A DNA stretch of 64,000 bases from positions 62,001-126,000 of the forward strand of contig CAZVMN010000006.1 in the NCBI GenBank assembly GCA_964629015.1, given 5' to 3'. The notes under the pieces are model-generated. The model was not told the origin of the DNA and searched no databases. It worked only from the letters and a program-made list of their open reading frames with translations. Shown piece after piece: positions 19,442 to 28,514 of the stretch. This DNA comes from Oceanococcus sp964629015. Its GTDB lineage: Bacteria > Pseudomonadota > Gammaproteobacteria > Nevskiales > Oceanococcaceae. The translations under genes were made by a program, and so were the position numbers. Positions within the stretch are counted from its first letter, which is position 1. The number at the start of each line of letters is the position of its first letter.

Positions 19442-21010
19442 ATGATGCAGCACCACTCTCGCGTTTTGATCATAGGTAGCGGCGCTGCCGGACTCACTGC
19501 CGCGCTGCGCCTCGCCGAAGCTAATGTTGAGAGTACGGTTATTGCGAAAGGTTCCCTGGAGCAAGGCAGCACATATCACGCGCAAGGCGGCATCTCCGCG
19601 GTGCTGTCGGCGCGAGATTCCATCGATTCGCATGTGCAGGACACCTTGACCGCCGGCGCCGGGCTTTGCGATGAAAGCGCGGTGCGCTTCACCGTCGAGC
19701 GCGGACCTCAAGCGATTGGCTGGCTGGTTGAGCGCGGGGTGCCTTTCACCCGCCGCCCTGAAGAGGGTGATTTTCACCTCACACGTGAGGGCGGGCACAG
19801 TCACCGCCGGATTATTCACGCCGCCGATGCCACCGGACGCGCGGTGGAAACCACCCTGCTCGGCTTGGCCCAGGCCAGCCCGCGCATTGAATTGCTCACT
19901 GACCGTGTTGCGGTTGATTTGATCAAGAGCGATGGCCGCTGCGTCGGCGCTTATGTCCTGAATCGTTCAACCCAGCAAGTGGAAACACTGGCGGGGCGGG
20001 CCGTGGTGCTGGCCACTGGCGGGGCCAATCTTGCGTACATGTATTCCAGCAACCCCAATGGGGCCAGTGGCGACGGCATCGCCATGGCTTGGCGCGCGGG
20101 CGGCGCGGTCGCCAACATGGAATTCATGCAATTCCATCCGACCTGCCTGTATCACCCTCAGGCGCATGCCTTTCTGATCTCCGAGGCTGTCCGTGGCGAA
20201 GGGGGACTGCTCAAGCTGCCCAACGGCGAGCGCTTCATGCCGCGCTTTGACCAGCGCGCAGAGCTTGCCCCGCGTGACATCGTAGCGCGGGCCATCGACC
20301 ACGAAATGAAGCGCCTGGGGCTGGATCACGTGTACCTGGACATCAGCCACAAACCGGCGGAATTTATCCGCGAACATTTCCCAACCATCCATGCGCGCTG
20401 CCTGGAGTTGGGGTTGAACATGAGCAAGGAACCGCTGCCGGTCGTTCCGGCCGCTCACTACACCTGTGGCGGGGTCAAAACGGATCTGCATGGCGCCAGC
20501 AGTGTGCCTGGCCTGTATGCGATTGGAGAAACCGCGTACACCGGACTGCACGGCGCAAATCGCATGGCCAGCAACTCACTGCTTGAATGCCTGGTCTTTG
20601 CCCAAGCCGCCGCTGACCACATTGCACAGAGCGATGTGCCACGATCACCCGCGCCTCTGCCAGCATGGGATGAAAGCCGCGTGACCGACTCCGACGAAGA
20701 AATCGTGGTGGCGCACAACTGGCGCGAAATCCGGCGTTTTATGTGGAATTACGTGGGGATTGTGCGGACCAACAAGCGTTTGGAACGGGCCGCCCATCGC
20801 ATCGAGATGCTGCAGCAGGAAATCGACGAGTACTACGGAAATTTCCGCGTTACACCCGGCCTCATCGAACTGCGCAATTTGGCCGTGGTTGCCGCTTTAA
20901 TCATCCGTTCAGCACGCAGCCGAAAGGAAAGCCGCGGCCTGCACTTCAACCGCGATTACCCCGACTTGCTGCCAGAGTCGTCGCCCACGGTGCTGGAACC
21001 GACCGGCTGA
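19442..21010 (+). CDS. nadB: L-aspartate oxidase
   Basis: FAD enzyme that oxidises L-aspartate to iminoaspartate, the first step of de novo NAD synthesis. The 522 residues show the dinucleotide site GSGAAGLTAALRLAE, the QGGISAVLSARDS segment, FMQFHPTCLY, and the C-terminal domain with R(A/S)ARSRKESRGLHF. This is the same superfamily as SdhA, but the VERGPQAIGWLVERGVPF and PTIHARC patterns are those of NadB. Divergent from rpoE, as in other gammaproteobacteria. An ATG pair starts the frame; no strong ribosome site is visible. Confidence 0.96.
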   Translation: MMQHHSRVLIIGSGAAGLTAALRLAEANVESTVIAKGSLEQGSTYHAQGGISAVLSARDSIDSHVQDTLTAGAGLCDESAVRFTVERGPQAIGWLVERGVPFTRRPEEGDFHLTREGGHSHRRIIHAADATGRAVETTLLGLAQASPRIELLTDRVAVDLIKSDGRCVGAYVLNRSTQQVETLAGRAVVLATGGANLAYMYSSNPNGASGDGIAMAWRAGGAVANMEFMQFHPTCLYHPQAHAFLISEAVRGEGGLLKLPNGERFMPRFDQRAELAPRDIVARAIDHEMKRLGLDHVYLDISHKPAEFIREHFPTIHARCLELGLNMSKEPLPVVPAAHYTCGGVKTDLHGASSVPGLYAIGETAYTGLHGANRMASNSLLECLVFAQAAADHIAQSDVPRSPAPLPAWDESRVTDSDEEIVVAHNWREIRRFMWNYVGIVRTNKRLERAAHRIEMLQQEIDEYYGNFRVTPGLIELRNLAVVAALIIRSARSRKESRGLHFNRDYPDLLPESSPTVLEPTG

Positions 21011-21029
21011 ATCCGGCCTTGTGTCGGGC

Positions 21030-21275
21030 TCAGCCCTGGCGACGCACCTGCAGTTGATCAAAGATGATTTTCAGATGCTCCGGCGGCGCCATACGCTTGA
21101 CACAAATGGCATAGATATCCGGATCGTCCATCTCCAGGACTTCACGGAACGCGGCCTGCTCCTGCGCTGGCGCCTGTTCATAGCGATTCGCCAGGTAGGC
21201 CTCCATGAGCACGTCCAGCTCTTTCATGCCACGGCGGCACAGCCATTTCAGGCGTGAAATTGGAAATTCGCTCAC
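21030..21275 (-). CDS. sdhE: FAD assembly factor SdhE
   Basis: An 81-residue helical protein that promotes covalent flavinylation of SdhA (SDHAF2/YgfY family). The catalytic RG motif is visible in KWLCRRGMKELD, followed by MDDPDIYAICVKR. The GTG start has GGAG 5 nt upstream. It lies immediately after the intrinsic terminator that follows sdhB, so it may receive read-through or be made in smaller amounts than complex II. Confidence 0.95.
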   Translation of the reverse strand: MSEFPISRLKWLCRRGMKELDVLMEAYLANRYEQAPAQEQAAFREVLEMDDPDIYAICVKRMAPPEHLKIIFDQLQVRRQG

Positions 21276-21293
21276 AGTTGCTCCGCTAAGGCT

Positions 21294-21358
21294 GAAAAAA
21301 GAAAGGTTGCGACGGAGCTACGTCAGGCTCACGACCTGACGGGCGCCCCGGCGCAACC
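21294..21358 (-). terminator. Long-stem intrinsic terminator between sdhB and sdhE
   Basis: On the minus strand an outer 7-bp stem GGTTGCG/CGCAACC encloses an inner perfect stem CGTCAGG/CCTGACG. The outer stem runs straight into TTTCTTTTTT. The outer arms are 40 nt apart. The location suits the end of the sdhCDAB transcript, with partial read-through into sdhE. Confidence 0.78.
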
Positions 21359-21383
21359 CCGAGTATTGCGATAAAGCGAACGA

Positions 21384-22175
21384 CTAGATCTGTCGCTCGA
21401 CCATCATCTTCTTGGTTTCGGCAATCGCCTTGCCCGGGTTCAAACCCTTGGGACAGGTGTTGGTGCAGTTCATGATGGTGTGGCAGCGGTACAGCTTGAA
21501 CGGATCTTCCAACTGATCCAAGCGCTCACCGGTCGCCTCATCACGCGAATCTGCCAACCAGCGGTAAGCCTGCAGCAGAATCGCCGGCCCCAGGTATTTG
21601 TCGCCGTTCCACCAATAGCTTGGGCATGAGGTCGAGCAGCAGGCGCACAGAATACACTCGTACAAACCATCCAGCTTGGCGCGATCTTCCTTGGATTGCA
21701 GACGCTCGCGGCTCGGATTGGCGGTGTCGGTCTTGATCCACGGTTCGATCGACGCGTACTGCGCGTAGAAGTGGGTCAGATCCGGCACCAGATCCTTGAC
21801 CACCGGCATGTGCGGCAGCGGGTAAATGCGAATTTCGCCGTCGTAATCGGCAATCGCCTTGGTGCAAGCCAGCGTATTGGTGCCGCCCCTCTTGTCGCCG
21901 ATGTTCATTGAACATGAGCCACAAATCCCTTCGCGACAGGAACGACGGAAGGTCAGGGTCGGGTCAATATCATTCTTGATCTTGATCAGCGCATCCAGAA
22001 CCATCGGCCCGCAGGTCGACAAATCCACATCGTAGGTGTCAGTGCGCGGCGTTTCACCGGAATCCGGATCGTAGCGATAGACTTTGAAGCGGCGCACATC
22101 GGTCGCCCCCGCCGGTGCCGGAAAGTGCTTGCCTTCCTTGATCTTGGAATTCTTGGGCAGTGTGAACTTGGCCAT
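21384..22175 (-). CDS. sdhB: Succinate dehydrogenase iron-sulfur subunit
   Basis: Complex II subunit carrying the [2Fe-2S], [4Fe-4S] and [3Fe-4S] centres that wire FAD to ubiquinone. In the 263 residues the 2Fe-2S ligands lie in CREGICGSCSMN, the 4Fe-4S ligands in CILCACCSTSCPSYWW, and the 3Fe-4S ligands in CHTIMNCTNTCPKGLNP. Slightly longer than the E. coli protein because of an N-terminal extension (PKNSKIKEGKHFPAP). Start overlaps the sdhA stop by one base (TGATG). Confidence 0.97.
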   Translation of the reverse strand: MAKFTLPKNSKIKEGKHFPAPAGATDVRRFKVYRYDPDSGETPRTDTYDVDLSTCGPMVLDALIKIKNDIDPTLTFRRSCREGICGSCSMNIGDKRGGTNTLACTKAIADYDGEIRIYPLPHMPVVKDLVPDLTHFYAQYASIEPWIKTDTANPSRERLQSKEDRAKLDGLYECILCACCSTSCPSYWWNGDKYLGPAILLQAYRWLADSRDEATGERLDQLEDPFKLYRCHTIMNCTNTCPKGLNPGKAIAETKKMMVERQI

Positions 22176-23965
22176 CAGTAAACCCTCTTCTTCGGCGGCA
22201 CGACTTCAACTTCGTCGCTCATGGTGTACATGTGCACAGGACGGTAGTCGAGTTTCACTTCCTTGGCATCGGTCCGCCACGCCAAGGTGTGCTTCATCCA
22301 GTTTTCGTCGTCGCGATCAGGGAAATCTTCACGCGCTTGGGCACCGCGGCTTTCCTGGCGGTTCAACGCCGAGGTCATAGTGACCAGGGCCTGACCCAGC
22401 AGATTGTCGAGCTCCAGGGTTTCGACCAGATCGGTGTTCCAGATCATGGAGCGATCGGATACGCCGACATGCTCGAACGAATCGATGGTGCCTTTGAGCT
22501 TCTCCAGACCTTCTTCGATAATCTCACCGGTGCGGAATACCGCGCAGTGAGCCTGCATGGTTTTCTGCATTTCCAGACGAACCTGCGCCGTCGGACGATC
22601 ACCTTTGGCATGGCGAAAACGATCCAGACGATCGAGAATCTTGGCTTCCGCGTCTTTGGACACTTCGCGTACAGGCTTGCCCGGCGTCAGCGTATCTTCG
22701 CAGTGTTTGGCTGCGGCACGTCCGAACACCACCAAGTCCAACAAGGAATTGGAACCCAGGCGGTTGGCGCCGTGCACTGAGACACAAGCGTTTTCACCCA
22801 CGGCCATCAGGCCCGGCACCACGGCGTCGGGGTTGCCGTCGCGCAAGGTCACAACATCACCGTTGAAGTTGGCCGGCGTACCGCCCATGTTGTAGTGAAC
22901 CGTCGGGATCACCGGAATTGGCTCTTTGCTGACGTCCACGCCGGCAAAGATCTCGGCGGATTCCGCAATACCCGGCAGGCGCTCGTTGATCACTTCCGGC
23001 CCCAGATGCTCTAGGTGCAGGAAGATGTGGTCCGCTTCCGGGCCGACACCGCGACCTTCGCGAATTTCCATCGACATCGAGCGTGACACCACATCGCGCG
23101 AGGCCAGATCCTTGGCATTCGGGGCATAGCGCTCCATGAAGCGCTCACCCTGCGCATTACGCAGAATGCCGCCCTCACCACGCACGCCTTCGGTAATCAG
23201 GCAGCCGGCACCGTAGATGCCGGTGGGGTGGAACTGCACGAATTCCATGTCCTGAACCGGCAACCCAGCGCGCAGGACCATGCCGTTGCCATCACCGGTG
23301 CAGGTGTGGGCCGAGGTGCAGGAGAAGTAAGCGCGCCCATAACCGCCTGTCGCGAGAATGGTTTTCTGCGCGCGAAAACGGTGCAACTGGCCGGTGGCCA
23401 GATCCCAGGCCATCACGCCCAGGCATTCACCGTCGTCGCTCATCAGCAAATCGACGGCGAAGTACTCGATGAAAAATTGCGCTTTGTGCTTCAGCGCCTG
23501 TTGATACAGCGCATGCAGCATGGCGTGACCGGTGCGGTCAGCCGCGGCGCAGGTACGTTGTGCCGTGCCTTCGCCATAGTGCGTGGTCATGCCGCCGAAC
23601 GGGCGCTGATAAATCTTGCCCTCTTCGGTGCGGGAGAACGGCACGCCGTCATGCTCCAGTTCGATGATCGCCGGGATGGCCTCGCGGCACATGTACTCGA
23701 TCGCGTCCTGATCGCCCAGCCAGTCCGACCCTTTGACGGTGTCGTACATATGCCAGCGCCAGTCGTCCTCGCCCATATTGCCCAACGCGGCTGAAACACC
23801 GCCCTGTGCGGCCACGGTGTGGCTGCGAGTGGGGAAAACCTTGGTCACGCATGCGGTCGAAAGACCGGCCTGTGACAGGCCGCGCACGGCGCGCAGTCCA
23901 GCGCCACCGGCGCCGACGACGACCACGTCGTAGACGTGATCAATGATGGGATAACTTGAACTCAT
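22175..23965 (-). CDS. sdhA: Succinate dehydrogenase flavoprotein subunit
   Basis: Catalytic subunit that oxidises succinate to fumarate. The 596 residues begin with the FAD dinucleotide fold VVVGAGGAGLRAVRGL. The FAD-linking histidine lies in RSHTVAAQGGVSAAL, and the active-site region contains EFVQFHPTGIYG and HYNMGGTPANFNG with NRLGSNSLLDLVVFG. Third gene of sdhCDAB. The flavin bond needs SdhE, encoded downstream, and probably the DUF1674 protein encoded upstream. Confidence 0.98.
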   Translation of the reverse strand: MSSSYPIIDHVYDVVVVGAGGAGLRAVRGLSQAGLSTACVTKVFPTRSHTVAAQGGVSAALGNMGEDDWRWHMYDTVKGSDWLGDQDAIEYMCREAIPAIIELEHDGVPFSRTEEGKIYQRPFGGMTTHYGEGTAQRTCAAADRTGHAMLHALYQQALKHKAQFFIEYFAVDLLMSDDGECLGVMAWDLATGQLHRFRAQKTILATGGYGRAYFSCTSAHTCTGDGNGMVLRAGLPVQDMEFVQFHPTGIYGAGCLITEGVRGEGGILRNAQGERFMERYAPNAKDLASRDVVSRSMSMEIREGRGVGPEADHIFLHLEHLGPEVINERLPGIAESAEIFAGVDVSKEPIPVIPTVHYNMGGTPANFNGDVVTLRDGNPDAVVPGLMAVGENACVSVHGANRLGSNSLLDLVVFGRAAAKHCEDTLTPGKPVREVSKDAEAKILDRLDRFRHAKGDRPTAQVRLEMQKTMQAHCAVFRTGEIIEEGLEKLKGTIDSFEHVGVSDRSMIWNTDLVETLELDNLLGQALVTMTSALNRQESRGAQAREDFPDRDDENWMKHTLAWRTDAKEVKLDYRPVHMYTMSDEVEVVPPKKRVY

Positions 23966-23986
23966 CGTGATTCCTGTTGGCGAGGC

Positions 23987-24367
23987 TTACTGGCCGAAGG
24001 CCACTTTCAGCACGGCAAAAATGCCGGCAGCAGCCAGCGCGACATGGGCGAATTTCATCAACACCAGCGAAGCAACGCGGGTGAACTCACCATGGACGTA
24101 ATCTTCGATCACCACCTGCAGACCCAGCTGCGAGTGATAGAACATGGTGGCAACGAACAAAATCATGCCGACCGCGGTCCACGGCTGAGACAACCACGCG
24201 CTGACTTGCGCGAAATCACCGCCAGCGTGACACGCCAGACTGAACACCAGCCACAAACTCAGTGGCACCAGCGCGACCGCCGTCAGACGCTGAACCCACC
24301 AATGTTCGGTTCCGCTTTTTGCAGATCCTAGGCCACGGGCCTGACCCAAAGGGCTACGCAAACTCAT
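23987..24367 (-). CDS. sdhD: Succinate dehydrogenase membrane anchor subunit
   Basis: A 126-residue inner-membrane protein with three predicted helices (VALVPLSLWLVFSLA, AVGMILFVATMFYHSQLGLQ, LVLMKFAHVALAAAGIFAVL). The haem b and quinone region is marked by FYHSQLGLQVVIEDYVH. It follows sdhC by 10 nt and precedes sdhA by 21 nt, the normal operon order. Confidence 0.94.
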   Translation of the reverse strand: MSLRSPLGQARGLGSAKSGTEHWWVQRLTAVALVPLSLWLVFSLACHAGGDFAQVSAWLSQPWTAVGMILFVATMFYHSQLGLQVVIEDYVHGEFTRVASLVLMKFAHVALAAAGIFAVLKVAFGQ

Positions 24368-24377
24368 GATCCGCTCC

Positions 24378-24764
24378 TTACAGTAACGCGGCGATCCACG
24401 TGATCACCGTCAACGCTGCCGAACAGCCGAGCATGATCAGACCGCCGCGGTTGACCGCTTCGATCTCCAGATTTTTGCCCGCATCCCAAAGCAAATGACG
24501 CACGCCATTGCACAGATGGTAGAACAGCGCGTAAGACCACCCGAACAACAGCAGTTTGCCGATCCAGGAGCCATAAAAGCCCTGCACCTGCGCAAACTCG
24601 GCAGCCCCTGCGGCCAGAGCCATCAGCCAGCAAACCAACCCCAGAGTACCCAGCGACAACGCCACGCCCGTGGCGCGGTGGGTAATCGATAGAACCGAAG
24701 TCAATTGCGGCCTGTAGACCTGCAAGTGCGGCGACAGTGGCCGCCCGCCGGTATCAATAGCCAT
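24378..24764 (-). CDS. sdhC: Succinate dehydrogenase cytochrome b556 subunit
   Basis: A 128-residue, three-helix membrane subunit. The signature RPLSPHLQVYRPQLTSVLSI, then SITHRATGVALSLG, is the family N-terminal motif. The haem-ligand region reads FYHLCNGVRHLLWD. First of sdhCDAB; preceded by 42 nt and the small DUF1674 gene on the same strand. Confidence 0.96.
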   Translation of the reverse strand: MAIDTGGRPLSPHLQVYRPQLTSVLSITHRATGVALSLGTLGLVCWLMALAAGAAEFAQVQGFYGSWIGKLLLFGWSYALFYHLCNGVRHLLWDAGKNLEIEAVNRGGLIMLGCSAALTVITWIAALL

Positions 24765-24806
24765 GCGTACTCCTAATCATCGTGATGACGCCCGGGACAA
24801 TTCCCA

Positions 24807-24983
24807 TTAGAAATCAATGCAGCGTCCTTTTCGTTCCCAATCCCCATAGCGGGTAGGTTCCGGGCCAGCCGGACCACCAATCTCTTTGGGCCGTTTTTTG
24901 AGCACGTCGTCCAACGACTTGACCTCGCCATCGGCAGGCTTGGCGTCAGTTTCGGGCTCGACCTGAGTAGTGTTATCGCTCAT
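24807..24983 (-). CDS. DUF1674 protein, SDHAF4-like complex II assembly factor
   Basis: A 58-residue protein ending in the DUF1674 block EIGGPAGPEPTRYGDWERKG followed by RCIDF. The eukaryotic homologue SDHAF4 binds flavinylated SdhA and protects it before complex assembly. The N-terminal 35 residues are acidic and low-complexity. ATG 24983 is the only sensible start; the frame upstream overlaps the divergent ygfZ. It lies 42 nt before sdhC on the same strand, which supports a complex II role. Confidence 0.85.
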   Translation of the reverse strand: MSDNTTQVEPETDAKPADGEVKSLDDVLKKRPKEIGGPAGPEPTRYGDWERKGRCIDF

Positions 24984-25049
24984 AGGGCGCGAAAGGATAA
25001 TCAGACGCCCCTTGTGAGGCAATAAAATGCCCTCATCACAGGTGCTTAC

Positions 25050-25838
25050 ATGAACATGCGCGAACCCGAATTGGACTCTGAATCCCTGCACAAACAATTG
25101 TGTGCCGACACCGGCACCTCTGCACCGCTGCCTTTCACCCAAATCGACTTTGTCGGTCCGGATGCGCAGGATTTTCTGCAAGGACAGCTCACGCTGGACC
25201 TTAAGCAACTGCCACCGGAGCACCATCAGTTGACCGCGTGGTGCAATGCCAAGGGGAGGGTTTGGGCGGTGCTGAGAATATGGCGAACGCAAGACGGGTT
25301 CAGCCTGTTGATTCCCCGCAACCAAGCCGAAGCCTTCGTCAAACGTATCCGCATGTTCGTTCTGCGAGCGCAGGTCGAAGTCCGCACAGTCGATGTCGCT
25401 GTGCAGGCCGAGATTGGCCCAGAAACCGCAGCAGAACGCGGCGAGATCACCCACGAAGGGGCTGTGCGCTTTTTGCATCATGACCGCTGGCACCGACTGG
25501 CGCTTGGCGTATCAACGACCGCGACAGGCGATGATGTGGCGGCCCGATATACCGCTTTGCGAATGCTCGCTGGAGAACCGCAAATTGACGCCGCTTCCCA
25601 AGAAAAATTCCTCCCGCAATCGGTCGGCCTGGGTGAATTGGGCGGCCTGCATTTCAACAAAGGCTGCTACGTCGGACAGGAAATCGTGGCGCGCGTGCAC
25701 TATCGCGGCAAAGCGCCGCAACGCTTAAAACTTGCGTTAAATGCCAACGCAGAAGACCTCGCCGACAAAGCGGTATTGGGCGATCTCACCCTACTCGATC
25801 AGCGCATCACCCAGTGGGTGGAGAACACCAAAGGCTGA
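25050..25838 (+). CDS. ygfZ: Folate-binding protein YgfZ
   Basis: Tetrahydrofolate-dependent protein of the GcvT-like fold that aids synthesis or repair of certain Fe-S clusters. The 262 residues carry the diagnostic KGCYVGQE motif (in LHFNKGCYVGQEIVARVHYRG) with its conserved cysteine, and FLQGQLTLDL near the start. Shorter than E. coli YgfZ (about 326), lacking part of the C-terminal region. Divergent from DUF1674-sdhCDAB, next to Fe-S and flavin assembly genes. In E. coli ygfZ neighbours sdhE. Confidence 0.93.
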   Translation: MNMREPELDSESLHKQLCADTGTSAPLPFTQIDFVGPDAQDFLQGQLTLDLKQLPPEHHQLTAWCNAKGRVWAVLRIWRTQDGFSLLIPRNQAEAFVKRIRMFVLRAQVEVRTVDVAVQAEIGPETAAERGEITHEGAVRFLHHDRWHRLALGVSTTATGDDVAARYTALRMLAGEPQIDAASQEKFLPQSVGLGELGGLHFNKGCYVGQEIVARVHYRGKAPQRLKLALNANAEDLADKAVLGDLTLLDQRITQWVENTKG

Positions 25839-25854
25839 TGAGGCACGCCGCTGA

Positions 25855-27348
25855 TCAGGCCTCGGGGCGCAACTGCGGAAACAGCAGCACCTCACGGATC
25901 GAGGCTGCGTCGGTGAGCAGCATGGTCAAGCGATCCACGCCGATACCCTCGCCCGCCGTCGGCGGCATGCCGTATTCCAATGCACGCACAAAATCGGCGT
26001 CATAGAACATGGCTTCGTCGTCGCCAGCATCCTTGGCTTCAACCTGGGCGCGGAAGCGCGCCGCCTGATCCTCCGCGTCGTTCAGCTCGGAAAACCCGTT
26101 GGCAATCTCGCGCCCGGCAATAAAGAGCTCGAAACGATCGGTCAACTCCGGGTTGTCATCGCTGGCTCGCGATAACGGCGAGACTTCCATGGGGTATGCG
26201 GTGATAAAGGTCGGCTGGATCAACTTGTGCTCGACCGTTTCCTCGAAAATGCCGGTCAGGAGCTTGCCAGGCCCCGCGCCACGCGTGTCCAACTTGAGCG
26301 CGCGTGCTTTGGCTTCCAGCTTGGCGGTATCGGCCAGATCCTCAGCACTCAGATCCGCATTATGCGCCAGCACCGCTTCCGCCATGGTCAGGCGCGCGAA
26401 CGGCACACCGAAATCGATACGCTGGCCTTGATAGTCAAAGGCCGTGTCGCCCTTCACGTCCTGGGCCAAGCCACGCAGCAACTCCTCGGTCATGTCCATC
26501 AGATCGCGATAGTCCGCGTAGGCCTGATAGAACTCCAGCATCGTGAATTCGGGGTTGTGACGTGTTGACACCCCCTCGTTGCGGAAATTGCGATTGATCT
26601 CGTAAACCCGCTCGAAACCGCCGACAACCAGACGCTTCAGATACAGCTCTGGCGCGATGCGCAGATAAAACTCACGATCCAAAGCGTTGTAATGCGTGAT
26701 GAACGGTCGCGCCGTGGCGCCACCAGGAATCGCTTGCAGCATCGGCGTTTCGACTTCCTGGAAGTCACGCTCATCGAAATAGGCCCGTAGGGCTTTGATG
26801 ATGCGATTGCGGATCTTGAAGATCTCGCGCACTTCCGGATTCATCGTGAGATCGACGTAGCGCTGGCGATAGCGCGACTCCGTATCGGTCAAGCCCGCCC
26901 ATTTCTCGGGCAGCGGACGCAGCGCCTTGGTCAGCAATTCAACGCGTTCCACGCGTACCGAAAGCTCACCGGCCTTGGTCCGAAACATCTCACCGCTGGC
27001 TGCCAGCACGTCCCCGATATCCCAGCTTTTGAAAGCCTGGTAGTCATCGGCACCCAAGCTATCGCGCTGCAAGAACAGCTGAATACGGCCGGAGCGGTCC
27101 TGAATCGTGCAAAAACTGGCTTTGCCCATAACGCGTTTGAGCATCATGCGGCCAGCCAGCTTGACCTTCACCGCCTTGCCTTCCAACGCCTCGTTATCGT
27201 CCTCGGCATATTGCGCGTGCAATTCCGCCGCCAGCGCATCCGGACGAAAACCGTTGGGAAATTTGAATCCGTCGTCTCGCAACGCGGCCAGTTTTTCACG
27301 CCGTGCGGCGATCAACTTGTTGTCTTCTTCAATCGACATGTAACTCAC
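25855..27348 (-). CDS. lysS: Lysyl-tRNA synthetase, class II
   Basis: Charges tRNA-Lys. The 497 residues include the N-terminal OB-fold anticodon domain (VKLAGRMMLKRVMGKASFCT). Class II motif 1 lies near FQEVETPMLQAIPGG, motif 2 contains NRNFRNEGVSTRHNPEFTML, and motif 3 GEGIGVDRLTMLL. The GTG at 27348 overlaps the prfB stop (GTGA). An ATG at 27339 with AGGGG 11 nt upstream is equally possible and would shorten the protein by three residues. The prfB-lysS pair is a conserved bacterial operon. Confidence 0.97.
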   Translation of the reverse strand: MSYMSIEEDNKLIAARREKLAALRDDGFKFPNGFRPDALAAELHAQYAEDDNEALEGKAVKVKLAGRMMLKRVMGKASFCTIQDRSGRIQLFLQRDSLGADDYQAFKSWDIGDVLAASGEMFRTKAGELSVRVERVELLTKALRPLPEKWAGLTDTESRYRQRYVDLTMNPEVREIFKIRNRIIKALRAYFDERDFQEVETPMLQAIPGGATARPFITHYNALDREFYLRIAPELYLKRLVVGGFERVYEINRNFRNEGVSTRHNPEFTMLEFYQAYADYRDLMDMTEELLRGLAQDVKGDTAFDYQGQRIDFGVPFARLTMAEAVLAHNADLSAEDLADTAKLEAKARALKLDTRGAGPGKLLTGIFEETVEHKLIQPTFITAYPMEVSPLSRASDDNPELTDRFELFIAGREIANGFSELNDAEDQAARFRAQVEAKDAGDDEAMFYDADFVRALEYGMPPTAGEGIGVDRLTMLLTDAASIREVLLFPQLRPEA

Positions 27349-28440
27349 AGCCCCTTTTTGAGGCTCGCTTCTAAAAATGGATCCAGGCCCCCGTCCAGCA
27401 CGGCCTGGGTGTTGCCGGTTTCAACCCCGGTCCGCAGATCCTTGATCCGCGAGGAATCGAGCACGTAGGAGCGAATCTGGCTCCCCCAGCCAATGTCGGA
27501 TTTGGAATCCTCCAACGCCTGCGCATCGACACTGCGTTTCTGCAGCTCCAATTCATACAGCTTGGCTTTGAGCTGCTTCATCGCAGTGGCTTTGTTTTTG
27601 TGCTGTGACCGGTCGTTCTGGCACTGCACCACGATGCCGCTGGGATTGTGCGTAATACGCACCGCGGATTCGGTTCGGTTGACGTGCTGACCACCCGCGC
27701 CGGATGCGCGATATACGTCGATGCGAAGATCCGCAGGGTTGATGTCAATATCAATATCGTCATCAATCTCTGGCGAGACAAACACCGCCGCAAATGACGT
27801 ATGCCGACGCGCACCGGAATCGAACGGCGACTTGCGGACCAGTCGATGCACGCCGGTTTCCGTGCGCAACCAACCGTAAGCGTATGACCCGGTGAACTGC
27901 ACTGTCGCGCTCTTGATACCCGCGACTTCACCCGCGGAGCACTCAATCAACTCCGGCGAAAACCCTTTGGCCTCGCCCCAACGCAAATACATACGCAGCA
28001 GCATCTCAGCCCAGTCTTGAGCTTCGGTGCCGCCAGAGCCGGCCTGAATGTCCAGGTAGGCGTTGGCAATGTCGTGTTCGCCCGCGAACATGCGGCGGAA
28101 CTCAAGTCCTTCGACGACGGCAACCACAGCATCGACCTCAGCCTCAACATCGGCCAGCACCGATTCATCCGCTTCCTCGACAGCCATGTCCAAAAGCTCG
28201 GCCGCGTCGGTCAATCGGATAGTGGAATCGCGTATGGGCAGGATCTGCTCTTCCAGTCGCGACTGCTCACGCCCCAGGGCTTGAGCCCGCTCCGGGTTGG
28301 ACCACAGCTCCGGGTCCTCATGCTCGGCCTGGACCTCTTCCAGGCGCTCAGCTAGCGCTTCGTAGTCAAAGATAGCCCCGCAGCGCGTCAAGACGCGACT
28401 GCAGGGCCGTGATGGTCTCCCGAATCTGATTTACTTCCAC
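27345..28440 (-). CDS. prfB: Peptide chain release factor 2, programmed +1 frameshift
   Basis: Reads UGA and UAA stop codons. The gene needs a +1 frameshift. The first 24 codons (GTG 28440, MEVNQIRETITALQSRLDALRGYL) end at an in-frame TGA at 28366-28368 within CTTTGAC, preceded by an anti-SD-pairing GCGGGG. Translation resumes in the +1 frame as DYEALAERLEEV. The joined product is about 364 residues, normal for RF2. The stop-reading tripeptide SPF is in VRKSPFDSGARR, and the hydrolysis motif GGQ is in ASGAGGQHVNRTES. No ribosome site precedes the GTG; a hairpin does. Confidence 0.95.
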
Positions 28441-28449
28441 AATAAATAT

Positions 28450-28465
28450 CGTGCCGAACGGCACG
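28450..28465 (-). promoter_or_regulatory. Perfect palindrome/hairpin just upstream of prfB
   Basis: On the minus strand CGTGCCGTTCGGCACG folds into a 6-7 bp hairpin, ending 9 nt before the prfB GTG and followed by ATATTTATT. It occupies the place of a Shine-Dalgarno sequence. It may be a protein site, a translation control hairpin or a weak terminator; no evidence distinguishes these. Confidence 0.4.
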
Positions 28466-28514
28466 CCTTTGATAGGAATAAGGTGATTGATCCGCGCGAG
28501 GATGGAAAAGGCGG

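Noticed and set aside
19246..19572. Upstream extension of rpoE into nadB
   Set aside because: The in-frame extension is low-complexity and crosses the promoter region and the divergent nadB start; the sigma factor starts at 19245.
24984..25493. Long upstream extension of the DUF1674 gene
   Set aside because: It is the antisense of ygfZ; only the 58 C-terminal codons have family character.
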